From a virus: DNA of 43,665 bases. Each line of letters starts with the position of its first letter. Positions within the stretch are counted from its first letter, which is position 1. The position numbers and the translations under genes were made by a program. Location: IMG/VR virus record IMGVR_UViG_3300028610_001146, positions 1 through 43,665 of that record. One strand, given 5' to 3'. Below are positions 1 to 7,597 of the stretch, one piece after another. The notes beneath the pieces were generated by a model. It did not search any database. It was not told the DNA's origin and saw only the letters and a program-made list of their open reading frames with translations.

Positions 1-144
1 ATTTCAAAACTCGAAGCAGCCGAAAAAATCATTACTCAATCCGGTGGAATTTTGCCTGATAATAGCGAAAAGCGTGACGAAAAAGTCAAAAACTGTGATA
101 AATTCACCCCAGAGTGTCCTATAAAAGACGAAAACCGTGCAATC
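1..144. repeat. Terminal direct repeat, left copy
   Basis: These 144 bases are identical to the last 144 bases of the window (43522-43665). The primase reading frame runs through the repeat in phase, so the repeat is the overlap of a circular assembly. It could come from a circularly permuted, headful-packaged genome or from a circular DNA form. A physical short terminal repeat is less likely because it would fall inside a gene. Unique genome length is 43,521 bp. Confidence 0.97.
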
Positions 145-2394
145 GGCATATTAAAAAATCGACTTAAAGAACAATGGTCAATTGATAAATGGGGAAAAGC
201 TATCCAGAATTGGGCATGGCGTAATGCTGCCGGAGATCTTCTATGGGCTGTCATTCGTCACGAGACCGAAAATGGAAAAGACGATATACCATATTTTTTC
301 GCCACTGATAATACATGGCACCAAGGATACCCAGTAAAAACCAATCGTCCTCTTTATGGACTGGATAAATTCAAAGGACAAAAATATGGTATTATTGTTG
401 AGGGCCAGAAATGCGCCGAAATTAAGGTTAAAAAATTTATATCTCTCACTTGGCCCGGTGGTACAAATGCTGTAAAAAAAACTGACTGGAAGGCAATTAT
501 ATCCCTAGAATTGGATAAAATCGTTATATGGCCGGATAATGATGATCCCGGGAAAAAAGCAGCTCTGACAATCAAAGAGCAATTATCATTATGGGTAGAT
601 ATCCCTATAGATATCCTTGATATTCAGGATAAACCGAAAAAATGGGATATCGCAGACGCAAAAGACGATAAAATTAATATTGAGAAATTCATAAAAGATT
701 GTCCGAGAATAGAAAATTTGCAAGAAATTGTCCCGGATAAAACTCACGATAAAAACGGATTGCCGCCACCGCCTTTTAAAATTTTAGGTTTCACTGATAA
801 ATTTCATTGGTTTCTGCCGGATTCCGCGCCGGTCCCGTTAAGCTTTTCGCGGGGATCTATATCCACAGGAGCGATGCTGGAATTGGCCCGCTTTTCGTGG
901 TGGGGAATAAATTTCCCAGCAAAAACCAGTTTTGACCGTGAACCGGCCCTCGACTGGCTAATACAGGAATCACATACAAAAGGGTATTATGATAGCGATA
1001 TTATACGGGGTGCCGGTGTCTGGCGTGACAATGGCCGAATAGTTGTAAATGAGGGTAAGCGAATTATAACCCATGATGGTCAAAAATATGATTTTAAAAA
1101 TTTTGACTCAAAATATATTTATATATTATCCGGTAAAAGTTTTGGCGATTTAACGGGCGATATTTCAACTTCGGAGGAAGGATATGATTTAATAAATTTA
1201 TTTTTTGCACAAAAATTCATGACGCAATTAGAGGCTGTCTGTATAATGGGTTTTGCTTTAATCGCGCCATTTTCGTCTTTTTTAAAATGGCGTCCTCATA
1301 TTTGGTTGACCGGTCGTAAGGAAATTGGTAAATCATATCTTCTGGACGATATAATTACCCCTCTTGTAGGTCCCATTGCTCATATCGGCTCTGGAAAAGA
1401 CACCGAGGCAGGAATACGCCGATCTGTCCGGCAAGATGGCTGTCCGGTTATCCTGGACGAAACAGAGCCCAAAAGCCAGGAAGCTAGAAAAAAACTTGAC
1501 GGGCAATTAGAGCTTGCCAGAAATGCCAGCTCTGACGGGGCCGGAGAGATTACAATAGCCGCCGCAAATGGCGGAGTGGATAAATTTAAAATGCGTCAAA
1601 GCTTTTTATTTACCTCCATTGTACCGCATATGGAAGGGGCGGCGATTGCAAGCCGTTTTATAATATGCAGATTAAATGGCAATATTGATTTTAATACAAA
1701 AAAAATAGCTACTTTGAAAATTCTTGACAAGGGAATAATGGAAGATCCAGGACGTTTCCGACGTAGAATTTTTAAATTATTGCCAGTTATCGAAAAAAAT
1801 ATACCACTAATTAAAGACATTATTTTTAGGGCGCTCGGCTCTCAGCGTATGGCCGATAATTTAGCCCCTCTTTTTGCCGCTGTTTATAATTGTGTTAAGG
1901 ATGGTCTAATAACAGAGGATCAGAAATTCCAAGATTTTATTATGCAATGGATTAATGAATATGAGGAAAATTCTGAATCTGACGAAGATATGGTAATCCG
2001 CGAATTATTGGATTCGAATATTCGCCTGGAGGGTGGCAATAAATCTCTTGGAGAATTAATTTATTTAGGCGCAAAATTTAAAGGGGAAGAATCTTATCAC
2101 AAAGAATTAGGCCGTTACGGTATAAAATATATCGAGAAAAAACAGGAATTAGCTATACAATATGAACATAAAATGTTGCGGGATCTATTAAAAGAATCGC
2201 CGTATGTATCCCGATATGGGGAAATTTTAAAACGCCATAAATACGCCGAAAAAAAATTAAGATCCGTCAGGATAGGCGAAAAAAATTCAAAAGCTGTGAT
2301 AATTGATTATACGAAACTTGCAAAAGAATATTTTGATATTGAAGATGATCAGATTAAAATGGACTTGACTACGCCGGATGAGGTACCGTTTTGA
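1..2394 (+). CDS. Phage primase-helicase (C-terminal 797 of 873 residues; continues from 43294)
   Basis: This is the main part of a gene that starts at TTG 43294 and crosses the assembly join, giving 873 residues in total. After an N-terminal CHC2-like region there is a TOPRIM-like primase segment: KYGIIVEGQK near residue 204, with the acidic glutamate, and WPDNDDPGKK near residue 253 with the DxD-type aspartates. A DUF927/VirE-like ATPase follows, with the P-loop-like WLTGRKEIGKS near residue 510 and ILDETEP as a likely Walker B. The role is priming and unwinding DNA at the phage fork. The stop codon overlaps the TTG start of the methyltransferase gene. The apparent start at base 52 is internal and should be ignored. 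The fold assignment is by motif only. Confidence 0.85.
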   Translation: MSKLEAAEKIITQSGGILPDNSEKRDEKVKNCDKFTPECPIKDENRAIGILKNRLKEQWSIDKWGKAIQNWAWRNAAGDLLWAVIRHETENGKDDIPYFFATDNTWHQGYPVKTNRPLYGLDKFKGQKYGIIVEGQKCAEIKVKKFISLTWPGGTNAVKKTDWKAIISLELDKIVIWPDNDDPGKKAALTIKEQLSLWVDIPIDILDIQDKPKKWDIADAKDDKINIEKFIKDCPRIENLQEIVPDKTHDKNGLPPPPFKILGFTDKFHWFLPDSAPVPLSFSRGSISTGAMLELARFSWWGINFPAKTSFDREPALDWLIQESHTKGYYDSDIIRGAGVWRDNGRIVVNEGKRIITHDGQKYDFKNFDSKYIYILSGKSFGDLTGDISTSEEGYDLINLFFAQKFMTQLEAVCIMGFALIAPFSSFLKWRPHIWLTGRKEIGKSYLLDDIITPLVGPIAHIGSGKDTEAGIRRSVRQDGCPVILDETEPKSQEARKKLDGQLELARNASSDGAGEITIAAANGGVDKFKMRQSFLFTSIVPHMEGAAIASRFIICRLNGNIDFNTKKIATLKILDKGIMEDPGRFRRRIFKLLPVIEKNIPLIKDIIFRALGSQRMADNLAPLFAAVYNCVKDGLITEDQKFQDFIMQWINEYEENSESDEDMVIRELLDSNIRLEGGNKSLGELIYLGAKFKGEESYHKELGRYGIKYIEKKQELAIQYEHKMLRDLLKESPYVSRYGEILKRHKYAEKKLRSVRIGEKNSKAVIIDYTKLAKEYFDIEDDQIKMDLTTPDEVPF

Positions 2395-2577
2395 ATTATC
2401 TTGATTTATTTTCTGGTATAGGGGGGTTTGCGCTTGGAGCCCATTGGGCAGGAATGAAATTTGAAAATCATTATTTTAGCGAGATTGAGAAATATCCAAT
2501 AGAATTATATCAGGAGCGTTTCCCGGATAGTATTCAGTTAGGGGACATAACAAAAATAAACTGTGATATGTTAATAC

Positions 2578-2606
2578 TTGACACTGTGTCAAGACAATAT
2601 TATAAT
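2578..2606 (+). promoter_or_regulatory. Consensus sigma70 promoter of the HNH cassette, with a dyad
   Basis: TTGACA (2578-2583), a 17-bp spacer and TATAAT (2601-2606) lie inside the methyltransferase gene, 28 bp before the HNH start codon. The -35 box sits in the perfect dyad TTGACAC-T-GTGTCAA (2578-2592), which could be an operator. This promoter marks the left part of the inserted cassette. Confidence 0.8.
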
Positions 2607-2633
2607 AAGCCATACTTAATCCAGGGGGATGAT

Positions 2634-3110
2634 ATGGCAGGAAAATTAAAAAAACTTCGTGAGTGTGATGTTGAAGAGGCTATTAAAATGTATCAAGGGG
2701 GTTATTCACTTGGTGATTTAGGTAAAAGATATAGCGTATCAAGACAATCAATGTGGGATTTATTAAGGAGAAGAATTGATTTAAGATCTAAACTAAGATT
2801 TGGAGAAGACAATAATTTTTATCGCGGAGGTATTTTTTCAGATAAAAAAGTTCACCATATAACAGAAAAAGCAATTTTAAAAGGAAAATTAACACCTGAG
2901 CCGTGTGAGGAATGCGGAGAATATAACTTCATGAAAGATGGCCGGGTATCTGTTCAGGCTCATCATAATGATTATAATAAGCCTTTAACAATTAAGTGGC
3001 TTTGTCAAAAATGTCACCACAAATGGCATAAGAATAATAAACCTATAAAAAGAAAGGAGGATACGGCGGAAGTTGCTGGTGATTGGATTATCACTGGCGG
3101 CTTCCCGTAA
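2634..3110 (+). CDS. HNH homing endonuclease inserted in the methyltransferase gene
   Basis: ATG 2634 is preceded by a strong CCAGGGGG ribosome binding site and by its own promoter. The N-terminal third resembles a small helix-turn-helix (GGYSLGDLGKRYSVSRQS), as in other DNA-targeting HNH enzymes. The nuclease part has CEECGEY, QAHHNDYNKP and CQKCHHKWH, i.e. paired zinc-binding CxxC motifs around an HH...N...H catalytic core. The reading frame runs on into methyltransferase codons (GDWIITGGFP) before TAA, so its native end was probably near 3060. It is too compact (about 500 bp) to contain a group I intron core, and no intein splice residues were seen. It therefore looks like a free-standing homing cassette. 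Confidence 0.85.
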   Translation: MAGKLKKLRECDVEEAIKMYQGGYSLGDLGKRYSVSRQSMWDLLRRRIDLRSKLRFGEDNNFYRGGIFSDKKVHHITEKAILKGKLTPEPCEECGEYNFMKDGRVSVQAHHNDYNKPLTIKWLCQKCHHKWHKNNKPIKRKEDTAEVAGDWIITGGFP

Positions 3111-3150
3111 CTGTGTCAAGATATATCAATAGCAGGAAAAGGAGTAGGAA

Positions 3151-3552
3151 TTGAAGGAGAAAGGTCTGGTCTTTGGTTTGCCTATGCGCGGATTATTAGC
3201 GAGTTACGACCGAAATTCGCAATTATGGAAAACGTTGGAGCTCTCACTATTCGGGGGCTTGATGCCGTACTCGGGAGCCTTGCCGAAATCGGGTATGATG
3301 CGGAATGGCAAGATATACGGGCAGAGGACATGGGTGCACCGCACAGGAGAGAAAGGATCTGGATTATGGCATACCCCCAGAGCATTTCATGCGAGGGGTC
3401 ATTTTCGAACAAACAAAAAAAGCAAAAGATATCGACAAATGGATTTGACAGAAATACCGAACCTAAACATAGCATGGATCGAATGGATGATGGGATACCC
3501 CATAGAGTGGACCGCCTTAAAGGACTCGGAAATGCAATTGTCCCTCAAATAG
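3151..3552 (+). CDS. Overprinted ORF in the methyltransferase 3' half, phage 'SGMMRNG...EWMMGYPIEWT' type
   Basis: This ORF is one frame off the methyltransferase C-terminal half. It has a near-ideal ribosome binding site, AAGGAG at 3139-3144, six bases before TTG 3151. Its 133 residues contain SYDRNSQLWKT, LPKSGMMRNGKIY, HRTGEKGSGLWHTP and LNIAWIEWMMGYPIEWTAL. From memory these match a common phage protein type, often annotated as a methyltransferase C-terminus, with motifs such as SGMMRNG, GSGLWPTP and WVEWLMGFP.GWT. The same bases read MGAPHRRERIWI and MDDGIPHRVDRLKGLGN in the methyltransferase frame. Function is unknown. Translation is inferred, not proven. Confidence 0.5.
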   Translation: MKEKGLVFGLPMRGLLASYDRNSQLWKTLELSLFGGLMPYSGALPKSGMMRNGKIYGQRTWVHRTGEKGSGLWHTPRAFHARGHFRTNKKSKRYRQMDLTEIPNLNIAWIEWMMGYPIEWTALKDSEMQLSLK

Positions 3553-3586
3553 CTGAATTATTATTTAGGCAAATAAAGGATTTAAT

Positions 3587-3961
3587 TTGAAAAATAAAGT
3601 CTATTTATCCAAAGAATTAAATCAACATTTCCGATTTACAAAAGACGGAATAATTTTTGAAGACAAAGTGTCCTACACAAACGAAGAAATTGAACTCATA
3701 AAAAAAAGCGATCTCAATATCGAAACAATCCATACAGCAAAATTGAAATTTGACGCTACAATTTTATCAGAAGACGAACTCGACAAACTGACAATTGAGT
3801 ATAACAAAGGACCATCAAATTTTCAACAGGCAGTCGACCAGGCAAGTAAATTAATAAAAGAAGGCATGAAAGGTAATGAAGCCGTTCATAGAGCATCCAA
3901 TAATTATAATGTTTCATCGTCTGCAATCGGCCAGGAATTGGGGAAACGGAGGAAAAAATGA
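3587..3961 (+). CDS. Hypothetical protein with a possible C-terminal HTH
   Basis: TTG 3587 overlaps the TGA of the methyltransferase frame (TTTGA), suggesting translational coupling. The 124 residues are soluble and charged. The last 40 (GNEAVHRASNNYNVSSSAIGQ) have the spacing of a small helix-turn-helix, then a basic tail. No family was recognised. The stop overlaps the next ATG. Confidence 0.65.
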   Translation: MKNKVYLSKELNQHFRFTKDGIIFEDKVSYTNEEIELIKKSDLNIETIHTAKLKFDATILSEDELDKLTIEYNKGPSNFQQAVDQASKLIKEGMKGNEAVHRASNNYNVSSSAIGQELGKRRKK

Positions 3962-4455
3962 AACCAATAAATTTTAAATACACAAATTGTAAAATAGCAG
4001 AGAAGCAACCAGAATACCAAACATTGCCAGCATATAGACAAGAAAATGATAAATACGGAAGAATAACCAGTTGCTGGAAGCTGTCTTTTTCGGAAAAATT
4101 GAAAGTAATTTTTACTGGAAAAATATTTTTCCAACAAATGACATTTAATGATCCACTACAGCCACAACTTCCGGCAGCATCATTTAGAGATTTATATATA
4201 TTAAATATATCATCGATTGGTAGTGCTCTTGGTATTTTTCATTATTACCGAAATGAAAAAAAAATAACCATTAGATTGACATGGTTTAGTATATCTTTTT
4301 ATATTTCACCTTTTCCAAATTTTAGATTTTTATCAATGCGAAAATTTAGTCAATGGAGTCATAATATAAGATTTAAAATTCAGCGCAAATATACACGTAA
4401 AGAATTTAATAAAATACAAGACAATAACAGGGAAAAAAATGAAAAAAAACATTGA
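3958..4455 (+). CDS. Phage 'LPAY...CWKL...LFTGKI' family protein, long form
   Basis: ATG 3958 overlaps the upstream TGA (AATGA). The first 75 residues (NCKIAEKQPEYQTLPAY, SCWKLSFSEKLKVIFTGKI, FNDPLQPQLPA) match, position by position, the shorter protein at 6774-7040. Both belong to a widespread small-phage-protein type of unknown function. This copy has an extra 85 residues rich in aromatic and basic residues that the paralogue lacks. Confidence 0.75.
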   Translation: MKPINFKYTNCKIAEKQPEYQTLPAYRQENDKYGRITSCWKLSFSEKLKVIFTGKIFFQQMTFNDPLQPQLPAASFRDLYILNISSIGSALGIFHYYRNEKKITIRLTWFSISFYISPFPNFRFLSMRKFSQWSHNIRFKIQRKYTRKEFNKIQDNNREKNEKKH

Positions 4456-4627
4456 AATTTTCATATTCGATTATAAAGGTCTCTCTATCAAAGCAATAAT
4501 TATCAATGCTGAATTAAAAGAATTTTTACTTGAAAAAGAAAATTTAAAAATTAAGAAAAAAATCCCACTTATTGAAGCTTTTATCAATGCTTACAGAAAT
4601 GTACATGGAGATCAAAAATGGGGATAG
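4439..4627 (+). CDS. Hypothetical 62-residue protein
   Basis: ATG 4439 has AGGG about seven bases upstream and overlaps the end of the preceding gene by 17 bp. The product is lysine/isoleucine rich with a predicted beta-alpha start (IEIFIFDYKGLSIKAIII). No family was recognised. Its stop overlaps the next start. Confidence 0.55.
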   Translation: MKKNIEIFIFDYKGLSIKAIIINAELKEFLLEKENLKIKKKIPLIEAFINAYRNVHGDQKWG

Positions 4628-4818
4628 GAATTGATAATAATAAATATATTAATCATTTTATAAATAATTATGCTATATTTGCTTTATGTTTTGGTTTTGG
4701 TAATTATCTTAGAATTGGTTTTTCAATAAATAAATTTCCAAATAATGATATTGATAAAGTCAAGGGCCATATATCTGTTGAAATAATGTTTTTTTATTGG
4801 AGGATTTTTATATCATGA
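4618..4818 (+). CDS. Hypothetical 66-residue protein
   Basis: ATG 4618 lies inside the end of the previous ORF, with GGAG about nine bases upstream. The sequence is aromatic and glycine rich (YAIFALCFGFGNYLRIGF). It looks like the same kind of fold as the extra C-terminal part of the 3958 gene (TWFSISFYISPFPNF). Unknown function, modest coding support. Confidence 0.45.
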   Translation: MGIGIDNNKYINHFINNYAIFALCFGFGNYLRIGFSINKFPNNDIDKVKGHISVEIMFFYWRIFIS

Positions 4819-5225
4819 ATAAACCAAAACCCGAAAAAATTAACCGCACAAATTCAATCACTTCCCAGGTGATGATAAACGAATCCAAAAACGGTATAAA
4901 ATTATTTCGTAATCATCGCGGAAAAGCCTGGCAAGGAAAATCATCCTATAGCAAAGAACGGAAAATTGTTATAATCGAAAATCCCCGCTTCTTTGAATTT
5001 GGTCTATATCCCGGAGCCGGGGATCTCATTGGCTGGAAAGAGGTTATAATCACACCCGAAATGATTGGCAAAAAAATGGCTATTTTTACCAGTGAAGAAA
5101 TAAAATCCGTCAATGACGTGATATCAAAGGACCAGCAAAAATGGCATGATATCGTCAGGATGTCTGGCGGGATATCGAAAATAGCCAAAGAGCAAAAAAA
5201 TGGGGGTGTGCAATATTTATGTTGA
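4815..5225 (+). CDS. VRR-NUC domain nuclease
   Basis: ATG 4815 has GGAGG at 4799-4803. A TTG at 4797 in the same frame is less likely as the start. The 136-residue protein has the single-domain VRR-NUC pattern: ESKNGIKLFRNHRGKAWQG, PGAGDLIGWKEV, a strand with E and K (FTSEEIKSV), and QQKWHDIVRMSGG. This PD-(D/E)XK-like fold is common beside phage helicases, where it is thought to act as a structure-specific or Holliday-junction nuclease. It is directly upstream of the SF2 helicase gene, which fits joint action in replication or recombination. Confidence 0.85.
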   Translation: MNKPKPEKINRTNSITSQVMINESKNGIKLFRNHRGKAWQGKSSYSKERKIVIIENPRFFEFGLYPGAGDLIGWKEVIITPEMIGKKMAIFTSEEIKSVNDVISKDQQKWHDIVRMSGGISKIAKEQKNGGVQYLC

Positions 5226-5320
5226 ATATAGCTATCATATTGTTATGTATTGCAATAATTTTATTAAGTAATAGCTGTAAAAAATTATCCAAAAGAATCG
5301 AAAAATTAGAAAAAAAATAA
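5219..5320 (+). CDS. 33-residue single-pass membrane mini-protein
   Basis: ATG 5219 overlaps the end of the VRR-NUC gene, and the stop overlaps the helicase start (TAATG), so it is translationally coupled on both sides. One hydrophobic segment (IAIILLCIAIILLS) is followed by a basic, coiled-coil-like tail (KKLSKRIEKLEKK). Function unknown. Confidence 0.6.
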   Translation: MLNIAIILLCIAIILLSNSCKKLSKRIEKLEKK

Positions 5321-6771
5321 TGTTTAAACCCTACGATTTCCAGCAAAAAATTATAACCGATGCCCGCAGCGCATTGTCAAACGGTTTCATGGCCCCGTTG
5401 GTCCAGTCTCCGACCGGCAGCGGAAAGACAATTATGTTTTCGTGGATCTGCAATGCTGTATTTCAAAAAGGAAAACGGGTTTTAATTCTTACCCATCGCC
5501 GGGAAATTTTAGAACAAACTATAAAAAAGCTTTTTGGCTTCGGTCTCACATGTGGCCAGGTTGCCAGCGGTTCGCCAATGACACGGGATTTGATACAAGT
5601 CGCCATGGTTGGAACTCTGATAAACAGACTGCAATCAATTCCAAAACCAGATTTATTAATAATAGATGAATGCCATCATTCTTGTAGTCCAACTTGGAGT
5701 AAAATTTTAAATTATTTTTATGATGTCCCTCGCGTTGGCTTCTCAGCCACACCCGAACGTCTGGACGGGCAAGGATTAGGAAATCTCTTTGATATTATGA
5801 TACACGGCCCCCAAGTAGCTGAATTGGTACAAAAAGGCTTTTTATCAGAGCCGCATATTTTCAGCAGCGAAAAAGCCTCTAATAAAAAATATCACATGAC
5901 GCGCGGGGATTTTGACAAAGAAGAACAAACAATTGAAATGTCAAAACGGGTAATTGTCGGCGATGTTATAGAACACAAACGTAAATTTTTAGATCATATG
6001 CCTACGGTAACGTTTTGCCCTTCAATTAAACATTGCCAAACGATGAATGATAGTTTTAACGATGCTGAAATTAAATCAATGACTATTCACGGCAAATTAG
6101 GCCGGATAGAACGGGAAAATATGATAAAAGCTCTCAGTGATGGCACTATTGAAAATATAAATTCCTGTGAAGTCATTTCCGAGGGTGTTGATATTCCCGT
6201 AATAGCCGGTTGTATAATGTTACGCAGGACTATGAGTTTAGCTGTATACCTTCAGCAAGCAGGAAGAGCCTTACGGATATACCCAGGCAAAACAGGCGCT
6301 TTTATCCTTGACCATTGCGGAAACGTCTTTATACACGGTCACGTGCTCGATGATAGGACATGGAGCCTTAACCAAGAAAAACGCAAAGCGAAAAAAGAAA
6401 AACCGCCGGAGATCACACGTTGTCCATCCTGCCTACTAGTTCTCCCAGGAAAACCGTTAAAATGTATCGTTTGCGGCCATGATTTTGAGTACGCAGCATC
6501 CCAGGCCCGAGAAGATAATATTGAACAAATCGAAGGCGAATTATCAAAAGTACTCCCTTCTGAAATGATCCAGGGAGAAACCCGCAATTTAGCAGAATTT
6601 GTGGCAAAAATCCAAGGAATGGAAAAAGGGAAACGCCACAAAGCTATGTGGGCTATGGCGCATCAATTAGGCGATAAGGATAAGATCCGGGCATTGTCAA
6701 AAATGGTTGGTTATCATCGTAACTGGGTAGAGCATGTATGGCCAACGATATCAAAAACAATAAGGATATAA
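5320..6771 (+). CDS. Superfamily 2 DEAD/DEAH helicase
   Basis: This 483-residue helicase has motif I SPTGSGKT near residue 28, motif II DECHH near 115, motif III SATP near 140 and motif VI QQAGRALR near 315. The C-terminus carries a four-cysteine zinc ribbon (CPSC...CIVCGHDF) and a helical tail. Proteins of this build (ResIII plus helicase C plus zinc ribbon) are common phage replication/recombination helicases. It starts at the TAATG junction with the small membrane ORF. Confidence 0.92.
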   Translation: MFKPYDFQQKIITDARSALSNGFMAPLVQSPTGSGKTIMFSWICNAVFQKGKRVLILTHRREILEQTIKKLFGFGLTCGQVASGSPMTRDLIQVAMVGTLINRLQSIPKPDLLIIDECHHSCSPTWSKILNYFYDVPRVGFSATPERLDGQGLGNLFDIMIHGPQVAELVQKGFLSEPHIFSSEKASNKKYHMTRGDFDKEEQTIEMSKRVIVGDVIEHKRKFLDHMPTVTFCPSIKHCQTMNDSFNDAEIKSMTIHGKLGRIERENMIKALSDGTIENINSCEVISEGVDIPVIAGCIMLRRTMSLAVYLQQAGRALRIYPGKTGAFILDHCGNVFIHGHVLDDRTWSLNQEKRKAKKEKPPEITRCPSCLLVLPGKPLKCIVCGHDFEYAASQAREDNIEQIEGELSKVLPSEMIQGETRNLAEFVAKIQGMEKGKRHKAMWAMAHQLGDKDKIRALSKMVGYHRNWVEHVWPTISKTIRI

Positions 6772-6773
6772 TT

Positions 6774-7040
6774 ATGAAATTAAAATATAATAAACCGATA
6801 AAATTTAAAGAAATGACAAACCAAATCGCTGAAAAACAAGATGAGTATATGACTTTGCCAGCATGGATATCAAAAGACGAAAAAGGAGAAATAATTAGTT
6901 GTTGGAAAATTGGTATTTTAAATAGAATAAAATTACTTTTTACTGGAAAAATTTGGTTACGACAATGGACTTTTAATACTCCATTACAGCCACAATTAAT
7001 TGAAACTGATAAACCATTTATCAATCCTGATAAAAAATAA
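6774..7040 (+). CDS. Phage 'LPAW...CWKI...LFTGKI' family protein, short form
   Basis: ATG 6774 is chosen because AAGGATAT lies just upstream. An in-frame TTG/ATG at 6738 would read from inside the helicase gene. The 88 residues hold NQIAEKQDEYMTLPAW, SCWKIGILNRIKLLFTGKIW and FNTPLQPQL, paralogous to the first half of the 3958 gene. Conserved phage family, function unknown. Confidence 0.8.
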   Translation: MKLKYNKPIKFKEMTNQIAEKQDEYMTLPAWISKDEKGEIISCWKIGILNRIKLLFTGKIWLRQWTFNTPLQPQLIETDKPFINPDKK

Positions 7041-7053
7041 TAAGGATATAATC

Positions 7054-7257
7054 ATGTCAAAACAAAAACCAACTACAGAAAGCATTGATAAATTATTTCT
7101 AGAACTATCACAATTCACATCGGTAATTACCGATAACGAATCAAAGCTTATCGATGAAAAAAGAAAATTACTAGATTACGTCGAACATAAAGAAAATTGT
7201 GAAAAAGCATTTTCAGAAATTTGCACTTGCGGTCTTGATGATTTATTGGAGAAATAA
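7054..7257 (+). CDS. Hypothetical 67-residue protein
   Basis: ATG 7054 follows the same AAGGATATAATC leader as the gene before it. The product is charged and helical, with a C-terminal CTCGLDDLL. Family not recognised. An earlier in-frame TTG at 7000 lies in the previous gene and lacks an SD. Confidence 0.6.
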   Translation: MSKQKPTTESIDKLFLELSQFTSVITDNESKLIDEKRKLLDYVEHKENCEKAFSEICTCGLDDLLEK

Positions 7258-7259
7258 AT

Positions 7260-7352
7260 ATGACTTGTAAAATTTGCGGACTACCCAGCAACAATAAACC
7301 CGATATCTGTACTGAATGCAAATGTCATTTAAAAATATTGGAAAACAAATGA
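7260..7352 (+). CDS. 30-residue zinc-ribbon mini-protein
   Basis: ATG 7260 starts two bases after the previous stop, with GGAG upstream at the gene end. The peptide has two cysteine pairs, CKICG and CTECKC, spaced as a minimal zinc knuckle. The stop overlaps the next ATG (AATGA). Function unknown. Confidence 0.55.
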   Translation: MTCKICGLPSNNKPDICTECKCHLKILENK

Positions 7353-7597
7353 TAAAAAAATATACACTAGCCCAAAAACCTAAACATTTAATAAAATTAT
7401 CTAGAGATCATACTAAAAATATAAGAAAAATATTAGATTCATTCGAGGGTGCAATTTGGTTAGCTTTTTTAAGAGGGAAAGCAACCCAGAGAACAGAATT
7501 TCGAAATGAACTTAATAAAATTAAAAAAACTATTGAAAAATCAAAAGATAAAAAGATTGCTAATAAAATATTAAAAATCTTGGAGAAAAAATGTTAA
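7349..7597 (+). CDS. Hypothetical basic protein
   Basis: ATG 7349 overlaps the TGA of the zinc-ribbon ORF. The 82 residues are lysine rich and mostly helical (ELNKIKKTIEKSKDKKIANK), so nucleic-acid binding is possible. The longer in-frame ORF from 7316 is less likely because it is inside the preceding gene. Family unknown. Confidence 0.55.
   Translation: MIKKYTLAQKPKHLIKLSRDHTKNIRKILDSFEGAIWLAFLRGKATQRTEFRNELNKIKKTIEKSKDKKIANKILKILEKKC

Larger units (their letters stand above)
2391..3590 (+). pseudogene. C5 cytosine DNA methyltransferase, interrupted by an HNH cassette and a stop codon
   Basis: The N-terminal part (TTG 2391, SD GGATGAGG) has SAM motif I, LDLFSGIGGF, and runs to GDITKIN. About 500 bp of foreign sequence follow, all in frame. 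The enzyme then resumes as GDWIITGGFP at about 3081-3107, meets TAA at 3108-3110 plus one extra CTG codon, and continues in the same frame with CQDISIAGKG. The two extra codons split the catalytic P-C-Q motif exactly between Pro and Cys. Downstream are MENVGAL (motif VI), GAPHRRERIWI (motif VIII) and RLKGLGNAIVP (motif X). All core motifs are preserved, so the break looks recent. The enzyme is probably inactive unless the stop is bypassed or the insert is removed. Confidence 0.85.

Noticed and set aside
52-54. TTG at base 52 as the start of the primase gene
   Set aside because: The frame is open upstream through base 1 and continues from 43294 across the repeated end. The true start has its own RBS and promoter.
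2571-3110. Group I intron or intein in the methyltransferase
   Set aside because: Only about 80 bases of the insert lie outside the HNH ORF, too few for an intron core. No Cys/Ser start or His-Asn end for an intein was found, and methyltransferase codons continue directly before the stop.
2583-3121. The 12-bp ACTGTGTCAAGA pair as a transposon target-site duplication
   Set aside because: The methyltransferase sequence GDWIITGGFP lies between the copies, so they do not bound the insert. Promoter dyad plus templated bases explains them better.
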